Notes: generated by a model from the letters alone, not told the origin. A DNA stretch of 43,708 bases from Flammeovirgaceae bacterium (GCA_021300095.1 JAJTHV010000212.1:1-43708); one strand, 5' to 3'. Counted from the first letter of the stretch, positions 8,994 through 19,900 are shown. Numbers and translations: made by a program.

Positions 8994-9035
8994 TGTAGAG
9001 AAGTGGTTGTTTGCAATCCCTTCTCTACATTTTAT
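8994..9035 (+). terminator. Rho-independent terminator after the TonB gene
   Basis: Ten-base perfect arms TGTAGAGAAG (8994-9003) and CTTCTCTACA (9020-9029) enclose a 16-base loop and are followed by TTTTATA on the plus strand. It sits between the convergent tonB-like gene and TonB-dependent receptor gene. The minus strand lacks a U-tract. Confidence 0.7.
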
Positions 9036-9040
9036 AACCC

Positions 9041-11308
9041 TTAAAACCTAACTCGAACAGAGGCAGTGAAGCACCTTCCGTATCCATCAATACCCGATGC
9101 ATAAACCCGATAGGCTTTATCAAAAATATTTTGAGCCGAAACCTGAACGCCTACAAACTTATAGGTATAACCGGCATACATGCTAAAAATGTCCCATCCG
9201 GGCATCTGCTGGTTGATTAATCGAACAGCAATACGCACATCCGACTTATCGCCTGCTGCCAAACGTGATTGACTGTCCGCTATAGTCCACTCGGCACGCA
9301 TCCAAAAACCCGAAGGATGTGAATAGCGAATACCTAGTTTACAAAATAGGGGTGGAATTCTTCGCATCGGCTCATTCTTTGTTTGGTTTTGACCATGTGT
9401 GTACGTTACGTTTCCGTTCAGCGTAAGCGATGGCAATACTTGCATTTCAACATCGGCTTCAAAACCTTGGACAAGTGCTTCACCTACATTTTTCTTTTGA
9501 TACACCGTTCTTCCGTCAAATGTAGGCGAACCCAAATAGGTGGCGGGCACCCGATCAATTAAATCCGTAAGCTTCGTTTGATAGGCTGTGAATGTCCATG
9601 AAATCTTGGGAGATTTATATTTAAAACCTAATTCAACATTAGTTGAACGCTCTGGTGAAAGTCCGCTAGCTGGAATTTCAAAGACATTCGCCTCCAGCGT
9701 TCCAAACTTACTCATGTCGTCCACATTTGGAGCTCGAAAGCCAGTGTTCATATTGCCCATCATTCGCAATCGTGGACTGATTGAATACATCACGCCTGCA
9801 TTTCCTATGAATGCCTGAGGATTGATTTGCTGATCGCCAAATACATTATCCACCACCTGTACCACCACTGTATTCCATCTGGCTCCCGCTAAAAATTGAA
9901 ATCGCTTCCATTCGTATTGATGGTTGTTATATATCGCCCAGTTCATGCTCGTAGATCCATTGGCATAGGATCCGCGTTGTTTCGTTTCCAAGTTGGTAGT
10001 TGTATTCAAAACAACGGCTGTGCTTGAAACATCATCGCGATAATATTCCGCTCCGGATTGCATGCGCCAATGAGAACGAAGTTGCGATTGAATCTCAGCT
10101 ATTAGTCCAATCGTATTCACTTCATCATTTTGTGTTTTAAGGTCAACAGAATTATTTTTTTGGGAGATCGTACCTTCTACCGATCGATGAAGCGAAGCAG
10201 TTATTCGGAGTGATTGAATCCACGGACTTTGTGTTGCATGTTCCCATTTCGCATACGTCAATTGACGTGCTTGTGGTTCAAATTCATAGAGGCGAAAGCC
10301 ACCTTGAACAACCTGATCGAAACGCGGCACATGTTGTTGAGTGGTTTGCTGAAATGCAGTTGTAAAAACATCACCCCGTTTGGTTCGCATCAATAACTTT
10401 GCATCTGCCGAGCGTTCATCATAACCCGTTGGCCGTAAAAATCCCAAATTCCCACCGGCCAAAACATCGCCATAACTTCGCAGAGATAGCCCTCCTAAAA
10501 AAGTTATATTTCTGCATTGCACTTCCAACTCCGGGCGAATGCTTTTCTCCATGCCAGCACTCATCCATTTAGTCGAAAGCTCACCACGTATATTTACGCC
10601 TCCCGAACTAAAAGTGGGTGACTTTGAAATGATCTGAACTACTCCACCCAAGGCATCACTGCCATACAAAACGGATCCACTTCCACGATTCACTTCCATC
10701 CTGTCGATGAGCTGCGGGTCGATTGTTGAAAGATATTGGTTGGGGCCGTATCTGTACGTAGCGTTATTGAGTCGGATGCCATCTACTAGGAGGAGCACTT
10801 GATTGCCAACGAGTCCTCTGACTATGGGCGAACCCCCGCCATGATTGGTCTTTTGCACCCAAACTCCTGTTTGATTCATCAGTGCTTCCGGTGTGGTGCG
10901 TGCTTCATATTCTTTTAATTGCAAGGAAGAAATAGTGGTTGTTGATAATGCAACATCAAATGAAAGTCGTTCACTGCGTTGTGCGGTGATGGTTACATCA
11001 TTGTTGAGGAGAATAACAGAAGTGGTTAACTCAATTCGATTTTCGACATCTTTGCGTAGCATACGCTCGATGGTTGAGTAGCCTACTGCACTAACGCGAA
11101 CACGAACCGAATCAATTCGTTTTACATCTAAGTAAAAACGTCCCGAGGAATCGGAGGAAGTTCCGATGGATGATCCTAACACAACAACGTGCACTTCCGA
11201 AATAGGCTGCTGTGTAGTGCGGTCAGTAATCACACCCATGTATTGCGAAAGGGCCAGGTGACTGGATACCAGAAACAACAATGCCAACTGAAACTTGAAA
11301 TACTTCAC
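9041..11308 (-). CDS. TonB-dependent outer-membrane receptor
   Basis: The product is 755 residues long. A signal peptide (about 1-22) is followed by a carboxypeptidase-like regulatory domain (about 23-105, 'ISEVHVVVLGSSIGTSSDSSGRFYLDV'). The plug domain (about 125-235) has 'GGGSPIVRGLVGNQVLLLVDGIRLNNA' type features and 'GSGSVLYGSDALGGVVQI'. A 22-strand barrel follows, ending in FTASVRVRF with the terminal aromatic needed for BAM insertion. The plug resembles BtuB/siderophore receptors rather than SusC. The start codon is GTG. It begins nine bases after the stop of the YncE/phosphoesterase gene, so the two are one operon, which suggests import of something that enzyme releases (inference). 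Confidence 0.88.
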   Translation of the reverse strand: MKYFKFQLALLFLVSSHLALSQYMGVITDRTTQQPISEVHVVVLGSSIGTSSDSSGRFYLDVKRIDSVRVRVSAVGYSTIERMLRKDVENRIELTTSVILLNNDVTITAQRSERLSFDVALSTTTISSLQLKEYEARTTPEALMNQTGVWVQKTNHGGGSPIVRGLVGNQVLLLVDGIRLNNATYRYGPNQYLSTIDPQLIDRMEVNRGSGSVLYGSDALGGVVQIISKSPTFSSGGVNIRGELSTKWMSAGMEKSIRPELEVQCRNITFLGGLSLRSYGDVLAGGNLGFLRPTGYDERSADAKLLMRTKRGDVFTTAFQQTTQQHVPRFDQVVQGGFRLYEFEPQARQLTYAKWEHATQSPWIQSLRITASLHRSVEGTISQKNNSVDLKTQNDEVNTIGLIAEIQSQLRSHWRMQSGAEYYRDDVSSTAVVLNTTTNLETKQRGSYANGSTSMNWAIYNNHQYEWKRFQFLAGARWNTVVVQVVDNVFGDQQINPQAFIGNAGVMYSISPRLRMMGNMNTGFRAPNVDDMSKFGTLEANVFEIPASGLSPERSTNVELGFKYKSPKISWTFTAYQTKLTDLIDRVPATYLGSPTFDGRTVYQKKNVGEALVQGFEADVEMQVLPSLTLNGNVTYTHGQNQTKNEPMRRIPPLFCKLGIRYSHPSGFWMRAEWTIADSQSRLAAGDKSDVRIAVRLINQQMPGWDIFSMYAGYTYKFVGVQVSAQNIFDKAYRVYASGIDGYGRCFTASVRVRF

Positions 11309-11317
11309 GCTACTCGA

Positions 11318-14131
11318 TCAATGATTCACTTTTGTTCTACCATCATCTTTTCGCTTTGCGTTCTCCTTCATATCTTCTGGATCATCCAACTCAGGCGAAT
11401 TTCGAAATGCTTCCCAATCGAAATTTTCGTGTAACGGAGTCATCGCTTTTGCCGGATCGAAAATGCGCGGATCAACCGCAACAGCATTGTACGGAGTGAA
11501 GTCAGGTTTATTGGAGAAACAATCACTCAAATCGTTTACACCAAAGTCATATTGATTTAAGTACGAAGTTCCTAGCACATTCCAGAATGTTTTAAAAATG
11601 CTTCCAAAACTGTAATGTTGATGGCTGTTAAAACTTTTTTTAGCATAAGGAGAAATAACCATCAATAAACTGCGATGGGCATCAATGTGATCCCTTCCGC
11701 CCTGAGCATCATCTTCCGTCACAACGATCATCATATTTTTCCAATAGGGAGTGTGACTCAAAAACTCTACTACGCGCCCCAATGCCAAATCATTATCTGC
11801 CATATAACTTTCGTTGAATGGAAAACCCGCTGCCGCTCGCTCACCTGCGCCATGATCATTTAATAACTGAAGTGTGATCACAGAAGGCAATTCACGCTTC
11901 GGTTGAATGTACTTCTCTGTAATTTCTTCAATAAAAATATCCGTTCTGAATTGATCCGGAATCGCCATGTTGAATGTTGGGAATTTGCGCGATGTACGAT
12001 CGTAGAGCGGACCTGGCAATGGATAGTTAACCAAGTAACGAACCCCTCCATACTTAAAGGTAGAGTCCGCAAAACTTCCCGCATCAAACTCCACTCCAAA
12101 TCCAAAATTGTAAAACTCAATTCCATGTCGCTCTAAATTTTCCCACATGGAACCTGCTTGGTTGTAACTCTCCGGAAAGATAGCACCCGCAGCTCCTGTC
12201 ATTCCAAACTTACCCGGTGCTTTCGATTCTTCGCGTTGTGATCTTCTATCGCCATAGGCTGCTGGATGATGCGTTTCCATCCATTGATTGGGGTAGGTAT
12301 TGGTCAACCACACGTGTCCATCGGCTGACACGTCAGAGTCTACATAAAAGTTATCGCTGATGCTGAATAGCTCGGCCAATGCTAAATGATTGGGCATGAC
12401 GGTAGCATTTTCCACTTTTAATGTCTTACTGCGATTGGTGAACGAAACATTCTTAGCATAATGCGCCAGCGATGTATCTCCTTTGCCGGAAGTCAACTGT
12501 CCAAAAACTTCATCGTACGTACGGTTCTCTTTCGAAATGAAAACAATGTATTTAATGGGAGTTTCTTTTTCTGTTGGATATGCGGGAATCGGATTATCGT
12601 CTGGTGAAGAAACGATCTCACGGAAATGGAAATTATTCTCTAGCACTTTCCGCGTAAGCGATTGAATGACTTCATCGGAAGGGATATCAATAACAGAAAC
12701 AGTTCCCAGCATCAATGAGCCAATGTAGCTGGACTTATCTTTGTGTGTAGATTCAAACTCTGCGCCACCATTCGGGCCGCTGCCGAAACCTTTCGCGTTG
12801 GAAACAATCAATTGCTTTCCATCAGGTGTCACTTTCAACTTCGAAGGAAACCAACCGGTGGGAATATGTCCGATTACTTTTCGGGTTGGCAAATCAATAA
12901 CTGCCACTGCATTGATTCCTGCTTCCGCTGCATACAATCTCTTCTGATCTGGAGAAATGGCTAAACCAAACGGAATGATTCCTTTTAAGTTGCCCAACCG
13001 CTCATCGAGTTTCAATTCGATACTCTCCATTACTTTTCCTTTCGCCACGTCAATCACTGAGATGTTGTCGTTATTGCCATTGCTCACAAAAACGTACTCA
13101 TCCGTAGCCACCAATGAATTCGGGCTTGATCCACCCACAGCCGAGATTCCTTCTACCTCCTCTCCTACCAAAACACCTGTTTTGACTTTTGCTATTACTT
13201 CTGGTTTTGATTTACTCACATCGATGGACCAAACCGAAAAAGATTCCGGAGCATTCGGATCACCAAGACCGGCAAATTCTATCGAATCATTCTTCACTCC
13301 TTCGCGCATCTCTTTGGAACCATAAGCGGAAGTAGGGTATTTCGCAGCAGTTTCTTTCAGTCTCTTTTTATCTAGGCTTTTGATGTAGCTATACTCGAAC
13401 ATGCCCACGTTGGCAACATAAACTGTTTTTTGATTAGGTGATAAAGCAATTCCAAATGGATAGCGACCTGTTTCCACATTTCCAATCACTTGATTGGTCT
13501 TCGTGTCGATGACAATCATCCGAAAACCTATTTGATCAACAGCGTATAATCGCGAACCATCGCTACTCAAAACCAGATCGCCAATGTATCCATCACTATA
13601 ATCCGATTCATCAAAAGATTTATTACAATTAATCTCGGCCAATTTTTTGTTTGTCTTTAAGTCAAAAACATAAATACGATTTTGCTGACCACCTGCTACA
13701 TACACTTTTTGGTTATCAGGCGAAATGGCTAATCCCATGAAGGTTGCCTCGAGCAAGCCCTTCTCTGCGTTGGCGGATTCAGGAATTTGTTTTATTGCTG
13801 GAGTTGCCGAATTGAAATCCGTTATGATTGAAATCGAAAAAGGTCCAGTACCAGAATTAGCTGTGATAATTGTTTTTCCGTCTGGGCTTAGCGTTAATCC
13901 AAATGGATGTGGTGCTACGGTGATTTGCTTTCCGGCTGGCGTAATTATGCGGCCATTCGGAAGAATGGTTTCTCTGGATCTTTCTATTTGGGTGTAACGA
14001 TCACCTGCAGGAGCGGTAGCCATCCAAACTTTCTTTGGGGATTTATCATCGGATTGTCCGCATGAAAAAAGAAATATTGGGATAAAAAGTACTATCAAGA
14101 ATTTATCTAATTCTGGAGCTCGCTTCAACAT
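11318..14131 (-). CDS. YncE-like beta-propeller / phosphoesterase fusion lipoprotein
   Basis: This 937-residue lipoprotein has a signal ending in LFSC (C24). Residues about 60-490 form a YncE-type seven-bladed propeller with recurring 'PFGLTLSPDGKT', 'LAISPDNQKVYVAG', 'FGIALSPNQKTVYVAN' and 'LAISPDQKRLYAAEAG' blades. Residues about 527-860 are a phosphoesterase domain of the phospholipase C / acid phosphatase AcpA superfamily (PF04185 type): 'ENRTYDEVFGQL' at 535-546 supplies the first metal-binding Glu-Asn, and 'LNDHG' (757-761) and 'TEDDAQGGRDHIDAHR' supply further ligands. It probably hydrolyses a phosphomono- or diester at the cell surface or in the periplasm; the substrate is unknown. 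It leads an operon with the TonB-dependent receptor, and a Bacteroidota promoter lies just upstream at 14155-14187. Confidence 0.88.
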   Translation of the reverse strand: MLKRAPELDKFLIVLFIPIFLFSCGQSDDKSPKKVWMATAPAGDRYTQIERSRETILPNGRIITPAGKQITVAPHPFGLTLSPDGKTIITANSGTGPFSISIITDFNSATPAIKQIPESANAEKGLLEATFMGLAISPDNQKVYVAGGQQNRIYVFDLKTNKKLAEINCNKSFDESDYSDGYIGDLVLSSDGSRLYAVDQIGFRMIVIDTKTNQVIGNVETGRYPFGIALSPNQKTVYVANVGMFEYSYIKSLDKKRLKETAAKYPTSAYGSKEMREGVKNDSIEFAGLGDPNAPESFSVWSIDVSKSKPEVIAKVKTGVLVGEEVEGISAVGGSSPNSLVATDEYVFVSNGNNDNISVIDVAKGKVMESIELKLDERLGNLKGIIPFGLAISPDQKRLYAAEAGINAVAVIDLPTRKVIGHIPTGWFPSKLKVTPDGKQLIVSNAKGFGSGPNGGAEFESTHKDKSSYIGSLMLGTVSVIDIPSDEVIQSLTRKVLENNFHFREIVSSPDDNPIPAYPTEKETPIKYIVFISKENRTYDEVFGQLTSGKGDTSLAHYAKNVSFTNRSKTLKVENATVMPNHLALAELFSISDNFYVDSDVSADGHVWLTNTYPNQWMETHHPAAYGDRRSQREESKAPGKFGMTGAAGAIFPESYNQAGSMWENLERHGIEFYNFGFGVEFDAGSFADSTFKYGGVRYLVNYPLPGPLYDRTSRKFPTFNMAIPDQFRTDIFIEEITEKYIQPKRELPSVITLQLLNDHGAGERAAAGFPFNESYMADNDLALGRVVEFLSHTPYWKNMMIVVTEDDAQGGRDHIDAHRSLLMVISPYAKKSFNSHQHYSFGSIFKTFWNVLGTSYLNQYDFGVNDLSDCFSNKPDFTPYNAVAVDPRIFDPAKAMTPLHENFDWEAFRNSPELDDPEDMKENAKRKDDGRTKVNH

Positions 14132-14154
14132 AATTTTTACTTTAGGTTACATTT

Positions 14155-14187
14155 CAAATCTAAACAAACTTTTTCCTACTTATGCAA
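14155..14187 (-). promoter_or_regulatory. Bacteroidota-type promoter of the YncE/phosphoesterase operon
   Basis: Read on the minus strand, TAGATTTG (14155-14162) fits the -7 consensus TAnnTTTG and a TTG (14185-14187) lies 22 bases upstream as the -33 element. It is 24 bases from the start codon of the phosphoesterase gene. Confidence 0.45.
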
Positions 14188-14267
14188 TACTAACGTATTC
14201 CAAATAAGTCAAATACTGCACAACAAAGCAGATAAAATAAATTTCAAATCAATCATTCCGATCCGTT

Positions 14268-15356
14268 CTATTTACCTTTCATAGCAGAATTCAATACATC
14301 GCCTACTGGTTGTTCACTCGTATAATTTAATCCCATCAGCGCGGCCATCGTTTTGGCAATCTGCTTTTGATAAAACTGTCCGGACTTTACTTCGCCTAAT
14401 GCCGGTGTATCAGGGCCTAAAAATGCAAACCAGATTTGTGTAGCCTCGGGTATTTTTTGCCCATGGTGCTTCCATCCTTCCGCATCTGCCCCTCGGCCAT
14501 GATCGCATGTAATGATGATGGTTGTTTTGTTTTTGTAAGTTGGATCGGACTGAATGTAACTCCACAACTCCTCAATGAACCGGTCGGTGTAGTGAGCCGA
14601 ATTGAGGTAAGCTGCGTATTCCCCACCGTGTGCAAAGTCGTCTGTCTCATCAAAGGCAAAATACATCACGCGGGGCTTATTCTTTTTTATGTACTCCATT
14701 CCATAGTAAAATGTGAAAGCGTCTAAGCGTACATCTCCTAATGGATTAGGCAATGATTGCGTAAGCTGATTCATCATCTTCTCACGGTCGGTAAGGTTCG
14801 TATCTTTGCTGGGTTCCCAACCGGTGCTTACATACACACCACTTCGCTTATCGTTGATGATGTATGGAAAAACATCCCAAGAGGTGAACGCAGCCACTTT
14901 ATTTTTAAATGCCGGGAGTGAATTAAAATACTCTAAAACATTCTTATTGGGATTGTAAACTTTATCGTTGCTGTGAATTCGCTCATTATCTGCGCGGCCA
15001 GTTAAAATTTCGTTGTATCCCGGATATGAAAACAATTGATTGTTGGTTATATCTACTTTGCTACCAATAGCCCGATTGCCATACAACTGACCTTCGGTGG
15101 CAATTGTGTTCCAGAAAAAAGGAAACAAGGCTTTTCTGCGTTCGGTCAATTCATTGCGCCAATATTTTTCTTTTAGTTTTCCATCCTTCAAATATTTTTG
15201 CTGGCGCATAAATGAAGAATCCGCACCGTTGAATACTTCTTGCCAGCGCATGCCGTCCAATGTGATGAGAATGACATTTTCCGTTTTGGTTTTTTGTTGT
15301 GCGGGCACCAGTGTGTTAGCAAATAAAAATGCTATGAGTAAATAATATATTTTCAT
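14268..15356 (-). CDS. Alkaline-phosphatase-superfamily phosphodiesterase, NPP-like
   Basis: The 362-residue protein has a signal peptide (about 1-19, ending in VPAQ) and so acts in the periplasm or at the surface. It carries the metal and nucleophile motifs of the nucleotide pyrophosphatase/phosphodiesterase branch: 'LITLDGMRWQEVF' (D34); 'FSYPGYNEILTG' (S110 at the place of the NPP nucleophile Thr in 'TFPNHYTLVTG'); 'FDETDDFAHGGEY' (Asp and H243); 'TCDHGRG' (D285, H286); and 'KHHGQ' (H297/H298). Known members cleave phosphodiesters, phosphonate esters or, as in phosphonoacetate hydrolase, a C-P bond. It lies downstream of the SusC/SusD pair beyond a terminator, so it may be transcribed separately or by read-through. 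A role in releasing phosphonate or phosphate head groups is inference. Confidence 0.82.
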   Translation of the reverse strand: MKIYYLLIAFLFANTLVPAQQKTKTENVILITLDGMRWQEVFNGADSSFMRQQKYLKDGKLKEKYWRNELTERRKALFPFFWNTIATEGQLYGNRAIGSKVDITNNQLFSYPGYNEILTGRADNERIHSNDKVYNPNKNVLEYFNSLPAFKNKVAAFTSWDVFPYIINDKRSGVYVSTGWEPSKDTNLTDREKMMNQLTQSLPNPLGDVRLDAFTFYYGMEYIKKNKPRVMYFAFDETDDFAHGGEYAAYLNSAHYTDRFIEELWSYIQSDPTYKNKTTIIITCDHGRGADAEGWKHHGQKIPEATQIWFAFLGPDTPALGEVKSGQFYQKQIAKTMAALMGLNYTSEQPVGDVLNSAMKGK

Positions 15357-15384
15357 TTTTCAGATTTAAGATAGTCTGTACAAG

Positions 15385-15415
15385 AATAAAAAATCCGGAG
15401 TCCTTAGACTCCGGA
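15385..15415 (-). terminator. Rho-independent terminator of the SusC/SusD operon
   Basis: Nine-base perfect arms TCCGGAGTC and GACTCCGGA (15394-15402 and 15407-15415) enclose a four-base loop. On the minus strand the hairpin is followed by TTTTTTATTC. It lies 41 bases after the SusD stop and separates SusCD from the phosphodiesterase gene. Confidence 0.8.
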
Positions 15416-15456
15416 AATTTTGATTAAAACACGCAGCAGTAATAAAGTCTTGAAAA

Positions 15457-16974
15457 TTAATTCTTATCCCACCAAACCTGAGTGTTGATGTCATCCGCAC
15501 CTTGTCTTGTGACAGCTTCGCTTCTGTTGTTCGCATTTAGCGATTGTTCTGATTGAGGGTATATGTATCGAACAGGAATCAAGTTATTATTTAGATTACC
15601 GGCACCTGGTATAAGTACAGGCAATCCTGATCTGCGCCAATCTGTCCATGCCTCCAGTCCGTTAAAGAAAAGTGCTACCCACTTTTGTCTTGCTATCAGT
15701 TCCAACTTTTGCGATTGGGTTCCAGCATAAGCTACACTTGTCTGAGTAAAATAACCGCTCGGGAGAGTTAAATCAATACCATAAGAAGATGGAACGATGG
15801 AACGATAATAGTCAAAATTAGCATTTATTCCGTTGGTATAATATGTTTCTGCTACACCTGATGTTACAAGATTTTTTTCTCTTGCTTCAGCCAGAATAAA
15901 CTGTAGTTCTGAGTACGTCATGATTAAACCTCGTGATGCATTTGCTACAGGTGCGGTACTACTGCAAACTAAACAGGCGAATGTAAGTCCAACACGTGAT
16001 ACACCTTGTGGACCACCATTGTAACTCAAGGCTTGGGTATCCTCTAAGCCATTGGGTATTCCCTCAACTTTAGGAGTACCTGCTGTAACTGATGCTTCGG
16101 TAGGACGACCAAAAACTTGTAAGCGTGGATCGCCAATGCTGGTCAAGTAATCACCTAATGTTTTACTTAGCCTATATTCATCAAAAGAACCCACACGCGC
16201 AGTATATAATGGCCACTGATTAGGTGCTGCAGCCTGATAAACTAGTGCAGCGTTATCAGCATTGCTTGCAAAGATTGGATTTTGAGTAGCGTTGTCCAAA
16301 ATCGTTTGCATATCAGCCTTTACATCTCGCTTATTTGATATACGCATCAGATAACGAAGGCGAAGTGAGTTAGCTAGTTTTCTCCATTGAGTTACATTGC
16401 CATTGTAAATCAAGTCACCTGATACTGCCTCCGAGCTAGTTCCTAGAATTTCATTAGCCTTCTTCAAATCCGCTAAGATACCGTTGTAAATCGTTTCTTG
16501 TGTATCGTACTTAGGTGCAAAGTTGCCTGATAACTTTCCTTTAGTTGCATCTGTATACGGCACATCTCCATACGTATCTGTAACTATTGAAAACATCCAA
16601 GACTTGAGAATCAATGCTATTCCTAAATAATTGTTTTGAACTGGATTAGCTGATTCCGCGGCAGTAATTATATTTTGAACATTTCTTAAGTTACCAAACA
16701 CACTATTCCATACGCCAGTGCGCTCCCCCCACAAATAGCGGTCTTCATTTACAAATTGAATCTTGGCTGTGTGTTGAACCACTATATTACCGATACTCCA
16801 TGCTTCGTTTACCTGATCATTGATTGTGTTTCGAATAACCCCCGATAACAAAAGGTTCGGTGTAACCTCTGTCGGTACGTTCGGGTTCGTATTTACTTTT
16901 TCAAAGCCATCGTCACAAGAGACGGCTATAGACAAAGCAACAAATGCTGCAATATATTTTTTAAGACTTTTCAT
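15457..16974 (-). CDS. SusD/RagB-family nutrient-binding outer-membrane lipoprotein
   Basis: This 505-residue lipoprotein (signal MKSLKKYIAAFVALSIAVSC, C20) begins its mature part with 'DDGFEKVNTNPNVPTEVTPNLLLSG', the typical opening of the SusD-like-2 subfamily. The helical repeats and C-terminal 'QKLELIARQKWVALFFNGLEAWTDWRRSG' motif confirm the family. SusD proteins cap the SusC barrel and deliver ligand in a pedal-bin mechanism. Members of this subfamily are not restricted to glycans and also serve peptides and other solutes. The gene follows SusC by 20 bases and ends at a terminator. No glycoside hydrolase is nearby, whereas phosphonate genes are, so a phosphonate or phospho-compound ligand is plausible (inference). 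Confidence 0.92.
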   Translation of the reverse strand: MKSLKKYIAAFVALSIAVSCDDGFEKVNTNPNVPTEVTPNLLLSGVIRNTINDQVNEAWSIGNIVVQHTAKIQFVNEDRYLWGERTGVWNSVFGNLRNVQNIITAAESANPVQNNYLGIALILKSWMFSIVTDTYGDVPYTDATKGKLSGNFAPKYDTQETIYNGILADLKKANEILGTSSEAVSGDLIYNGNVTQWRKLANSLRLRYLMRISNKRDVKADMQTILDNATQNPIFASNADNAALVYQAAAPNQWPLYTARVGSFDEYRLSKTLGDYLTSIGDPRLQVFGRPTEASVTAGTPKVEGIPNGLEDTQALSYNGGPQGVSRVGLTFACLVCSSTAPVANASRGLIMTYSELQFILAEAREKNLVTSGVAETYYTNGINANFDYYRSIVPSSYGIDLTLPSGYFTQTSVAYAGTQSQKLELIARQKWVALFFNGLEAWTDWRRSGLPVLIPGAGNLNNNLIPVRYIYPQSEQSLNANNRSEAVTRQGADDINTQVWWDKN

Positions 16975-16994
16975 GATTGATGTTTTGCTATCAT

Positions 16995-19900
16995 TTAAAA
17001 TTTAAAACCAACATTGAATCCATAGCTTCTGGAAGAAGGTATAGACATATTCTCAATCCCTGGAAGAGCAGTACCACCAGTATAAGACATTACCTCGGGG
17101 TCAACATGTGGCACATTTGTCCAAAGAGCAAGGTTCCTTCCTACCAATGAAACAGTAACACTTTTAAAAGGCATTTTTCCAAAAACTTTGTCAGGAATGG
17201 TATAGCCGATCTGAAGTTCGCGTAGTTTCACAAATGATGCATCATACATTACGCCTTCCGCGATATTCCTACCACCCGTATAAGCCGTATGCCATTGGCG
17301 TGGCAATACGCGGTTTTCGTTTACTTTGAATGATCCATCGGGATTCTGGTTCACTCCGCTTCCAACCACATAGGTACCTATAGGTGCATTTAGCAAAAGT
17401 GGATCTGCTGTTGCCAGTGCTTGTGCATAATATCCATTTTCTCTTCCTTGAAGTGTCTCCATGATAATACCACCTTCTCTTCCCACAGTTTGGGTCTCCG
17501 AATAAATTTGACCGCCTTGACGAATATCAAACAACACGCTTAATTTTACACCTTTAAATGAAAACGAGCTATTAACACCAGCCATCCAATCAGGATTGTA
17601 ATTTCCTAATTTTATTCTGCTTGTAGTTGCTATTGGGCGGCCTCCTCCTTGTCCTTGTGCGTTGGGGTTTGAAAAAACTTGCTGGCCAACAAATTGACCG
17701 GTGGCATCATAATAAGGTTTAGTAGCGTCAGTGTTTTGCACGCGAGCATATCCAATGCCATACATATCCCCCATGCGTTCTCCAACTCGCGCTTCAATAG
17801 AAACTCGTCTAGTCGCAAGCACGTAATTGTTAAGTCCATTCGAAAGTGAAACCACTTCACTGCGATTGCTTGAGAAGTTTATATCCAGATTCCATTGAAA
17901 GCCATTGGAAAGTCTAACCGGTATTGTATTCAACATTACTTCAAAACCGTAGTTTTTGATCTCACCAGCATTTATTGATAAGCTATTGTATCCGCTCGTA
18001 ATTGAAAGTGGAATGTTCAGGATTTGATTCTTCGTCAAGGTTTGATAATATGTAAAATCCAACCCTAAACGATTTCCAAAAAAGCGAACATCAAAACCAC
18101 CCTCATAGGCTGTACTAATCTCTGGCTTCAAACTAAAGTTCGCCAAACGATCTGTCTCACCATATACTTGGGTAGATCCAAACGGATCACTCGGGTTGTA
18201 CGATTGTGTAAAGGTAAAGGCATCCGTATCATTTCCAACTTGTGCTACACTGGCACGAGCTTTAGCAAACGAAATGAATTCGGGCAATTCAACCATATCC
18301 GATACTACCGCACTCAACGCAGCTGATGAGTAGAAATAAGAATTATTCTCTGAGCCAATACCCGCGTCTTTCAAGGCCTTTGGCAACGTCAACGCACTTG
18401 ACCAGTCATTTCGGGCTGTCAGGTCGAGATATAAAACATTCTTGTAACCAAGCTGCGCTGAACCGTACAAACTATTAATACTCTTTTGCACATCCGATTG
18501 GGAGCTTTGCAAAGCTGCTCTGAAGTTTGTTAAATTATAAACGCCCGGGATATTTAACTGAGGTGCATTTATTTCTAAAAATTCAGACTTTTGACGTAGC
18601 TGATTTCCACCGAACGAAGCCGTTAATGTCAATACGGATGGCACGATCTCCTTATTGAAGGTCAACAAGAAATCACTATTTCTTTCTTCCGTTACTATGT
18701 TTGTTTCACGGTATTGACCAAAAGGGAAACGTTGTGTACTAAAGGCTCTTTTGTATTGACGTCTTTCATTACCATAATCTAGTGCAGTACGTAACTGAAG
18801 ACTCAGCCAAGACGTGAAATCATACTTTAAAGAAATGTTACCTATGATGCGATCCACATTTTGACCATTGGTATTTTCGTAGACAGTAAAATAAGGGTTG
18901 TCATGATAGTTATAATTCCAACCAAACTGCCTTGTACCTTCTAAACCCGGCATCCAATAATTTCTAAGTGACTCCATATCCACTGAGCGAGGCAACCAAC
19001 AATTGAACAAATACATGATGTTTTCTGTGCCATAGCTTATTGATGGACGATTGCCGCTTTCGCTCTTAATGTAACTGACAAAGGCTCGTGCCGAAAATTT
19101 ATCTGTCAAATTATAACCACCTCCAAACGACACAGTATTTCTTTTTAAATCTGTGTTAGGAACAATGCCTGTTTGATCAAGGCCAGTATAAGAAAGTCTA
19201 AAATCACCATTCTTATTACTTCCAACGAGTGCAACATTATTTGTGAAAGTCCTCCCTATCTGGAAAAAATTCTTCACTCCATCCTTATCATTCTTCCAAA
19301 GCGTGGGAGTTATTACACTTCCTGCTGGGGCATTAAGATCACCACCTCTAAATGCAATAGGTGCGCCATTCAGCGTTCTAGGAGAATTAAACTGTGCATA
19401 TAGTTGACCATTGAAAGCAGGACCCCAGCTTTCATCTGTACCGTCTGTTAAACCTGCGCCCCCACCATTAACGAATGCAAAATCTCCACCATTGCCGTTA
19501 CCTTGTCCATAAACATTTTGGTAATCCGGTAAGCGAAGAGCAGACTCAAAAGTTGTATTTGAATTGACTTCTACTCCGATTCCCTTAGTGCCACGTCCAG
19601 ATTTTGTTTTGATAACAATTACACCATTGGCTGCCCGTGAACCATATAAAGCAGATGCCGCGGCTCCTTTGAGCACAGTCATTGATTCAATATCATCGGA
19701 GTTGACAAAACTTGCACCATTGCCAAAATCTACCTCAAGGTTGCTTCGTCCAGAACCGCCTGTAATACCATTGCTGATAGGTACTCCATCAATTACATAT
19801 AAAGGTTGATTTGCATTAAGATTCAACGACCGTTCACCCCGAATCGTAACCCTAGAGGATCCTCCAACGCCTGAGTTGCTACCAATTACTGTTACTCCAG

